A stretch of DNA of 7,086 nt, from assembly GCA_030044345.1 (NCBI GenBank), contig JASHVY010000214.1, positions 1 to 7,086 on the forward strand, written 5' to 3'. This stretch comes from Acetobacteraceae bacterium. GTDB lineage: Bacteria; Pseudomonadota; Alphaproteobacteria; Acetobacterales; Acetobacteraceae. This document shows, piece by piece, positions 6,090 through 7,086 of this stretch. Below the pieces are notes generated by a model. It saw only the letters and a list, made by a program, of their open reading frames with translations, was not told the DNA's origin and did not search any database. Every line of letters starts with the position of its first letter. Position 1 is the stretch's first letter. Both the position numbers and the translations under genes were made by a program.

Positions 6090-7086
6090 ATGAACCGGAG
6101 ACGGCCTTGCCCTTTTGCCCCTTGCGGCTGGCCGAACGCGCAGGCGTGTCGGCTGTGGGCGGATGCGTCCCTGTCCGGCCGCTCATCAGACTTGCCGCCG
6201 TCCGTTCGTCGGTGATCAGCGCGCTGACCAGTTGGGTTCGCAGAATTGCGCGAATGGCCGCAACCTTCTCGAGGCCACCGGCAACTGCGAGAACCTCGCG
6301 ACCGACGAGAGTGTCGGGGCCGATGCCGATAAGGCGGTCATGGAACTCGGTCTCGATGCGCTGGCCCTCGGCGTCGAAGAACGAACCCAGGGCTTCGGCG
6401 ACTGCGCCGTCGCGCTGCGCCTGCTTGAGCTCCGCTGCCAGTACCATTCCGGTCTGGCACATCGATGCCGTCGCCGCAACCTCGCCGATGCCCATCACGA
6501 TGAGGGTTGCCCGCGCGGCAATCTCGAACGCCTCGGCAACACCGCGCTGACGCAGCAGAACAGCGCGATCCGCCCTGGAGTTCGCATAAAAGGGAACCGG
6601 CGGGAGAAACGCGCGCGCGCCTGTTTTTTCCGCGAGAGCATGGATGACGTCGAATGGCGTCTCGTCGATCCGCTGCGCCAATCCGCCGACGACCGAGACG
6701 ACCGTGAGGCCGGGGTGGGGAACGCGCGGGAGATGCTCGATGCTCGCCGCGACGGTTCGTCCATGCCCAAAACCGATGACCTTATGGACGGATCCGCCGA
6801 ACGTCTCGTGCAGGAATCCTGCCGCCGCGCGCCCCAGGGAAGAGATGAGGCGCGAGGGCGCCGTGGACCCTGTCGGCCCGGTCTCGGGAAGGGCGGGGAC
6901 GACGCGGCAATAGGAGAGGGAGAACCGTTCGATCAACGCACGTTCCAGGGCGAGGCAACCGCCGAACTCGCCCTCGATGAGAATCCGCACCAGCCCGTCG
7001 CGCGCGGCCTGAGCGATCAACCGCTGGACTCGGGCCGGCGCCAGCCGCAATTGTGCGCTGATCTCCGCCTGGGTGAGCGAGGCTTC
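6088..7086 (-). CDS. SorC-family transcriptional regulator, N-terminus outside the window
   Basis: DNA-binding sugar-responsive regulator of the SorC family (relatives include SorC, DeoR of Bacillus and CggR). The 332 visible residues run to the window edge without a start. The frame stays open through 7086, where SLTQAEISAQL followed by LRLAPARVQRLIAQAARDG reads as the helix-turn-helix, so the TTG at 7050 is not the start. The effector domain is clear from IGFGHGRTV (104-112 of the visible part), VVSVVGG (129-135), VMGIGEVAATA (197-207) and VAGGLEK (268-274), then LITDERTA (290-297). In this family that domain usually binds a phosphorylated sugar. A C-terminal tail of about 31 residues (302-332), rich in Thr, Ser, Pro, Lys and Arg, looks disordered. 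It precedes the kinase on the same strand by 96 bases and probably controls this locus, perhaps autogenously. Confidence 0.92.
   Translation of the reverse strand, partial: EASLTQAEISAQLRLAPARVQRLIAQAARDGLVRILIEGEFGGCLALERALIERFSLSYCRVVPALPETGPTGSTAPSRLISSLGRAAAGFLHETFGGSVHKVIGFGHGRTVAASIEHLPRVPHPGLTVVSVVGGLAQRIDETPFDVIHALAEKTGARAFLPPVPFYANSRADRAVLLRQRGVAEAFEIAARATLIVMGIGEVAATASMCQTGMVLAAELKQAQRDGAVAEALGSFFDAEGQRIETEFHDRLIGIGPDTLVGREVLAVAGGLEKVAAIRAILRTQLVSALITDERTAASLMSGRTGTHPPTADTPARSASRKGQKGKAVSGS

Noticed and set aside
4540..6093. Long plus-strand open frame (517 codons) opposite the kinase
   Set aside because: It is an antisense shadow of a well-conserved FGGY kinase in GC-rich DNA, with low-complexity charged composition and no recognisable motif.
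1..7086. Search for CRISPR arrays, tRNA or rRNA genes and insertion-sequence ends
   Set aside because: No regularly spaced repeats, cloverleaf-like segments, transposase motifs or paired terminal repeats were seen; almost all of the window is accounted for by the minus-strand genes.

Overview
The window looks like part of a carbohydrate or polyol uptake-and-catabolism locus from a GC-rich alphaproteobacterium, possibly one of the rhizobial orders. That placement rests on overall base composition, dense same-strand packing and gene style, and is inference only. Every gene I can support is on the minus strand, so transcription runs from high to low coordinates. No mobile element, CRISPR array, tRNA or rRNA was seen, and no gene-free stretch exceeds about 140 bases.

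Layout in transcription order: (1) 7086-6088, a SorC-family sugar-responsive regulator whose first residues lie outside the window; (2) 5991-4420, an FGGY-family carbohydrate kinase; (3) 4396-3377, a zinc-dependent medium-chain polyol or sugar dehydrogenase; (4) a 155-base intergenic region (3376-3222) with a GC-rich hairpin, an AT-rich promoter-like segment, an imperfect palindrome and a strong ribosome binding site; (5) 3221-1869, a periplasmic ABC solute-binding protein; (6) a strong GC-rich hairpin just after that gene (1858-1821); (7) 1745-843 and 846-25, the two MalF/MalG-type permeases, overlapping by four bases; (8) possibly the first bases of another gene, starting GTG at 7-5. A nucleotide-binding ATPase would be expected there.

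Working model (inference): the binding protein captures a polyol or sugar and the two permeases import it with an ATPase encoded outside the window. The zinc dehydrogenase oxidises it to a ketose, the FGGY kinase phosphorylates the ketose for central metabolism, and the SorC regulator responds to a sugar phosphate. The combination resembles D-arabitol, xylitol or sorbitol operons that use a dehydrogenase plus a xylulokinase-type kinase. The kinase substrate pocket carries a glycerol-kinase-like NQRET motif rather than the usual xylulokinase motif, so the substrate is unresolved.

The gene families are ordinary and I see no clearly new system. The most informative non-coding parts are the internal promoter/operator region before the binding-protein gene and the hairpin after it. 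Together they would let the binding protein be expressed above the enzymes and permeases.
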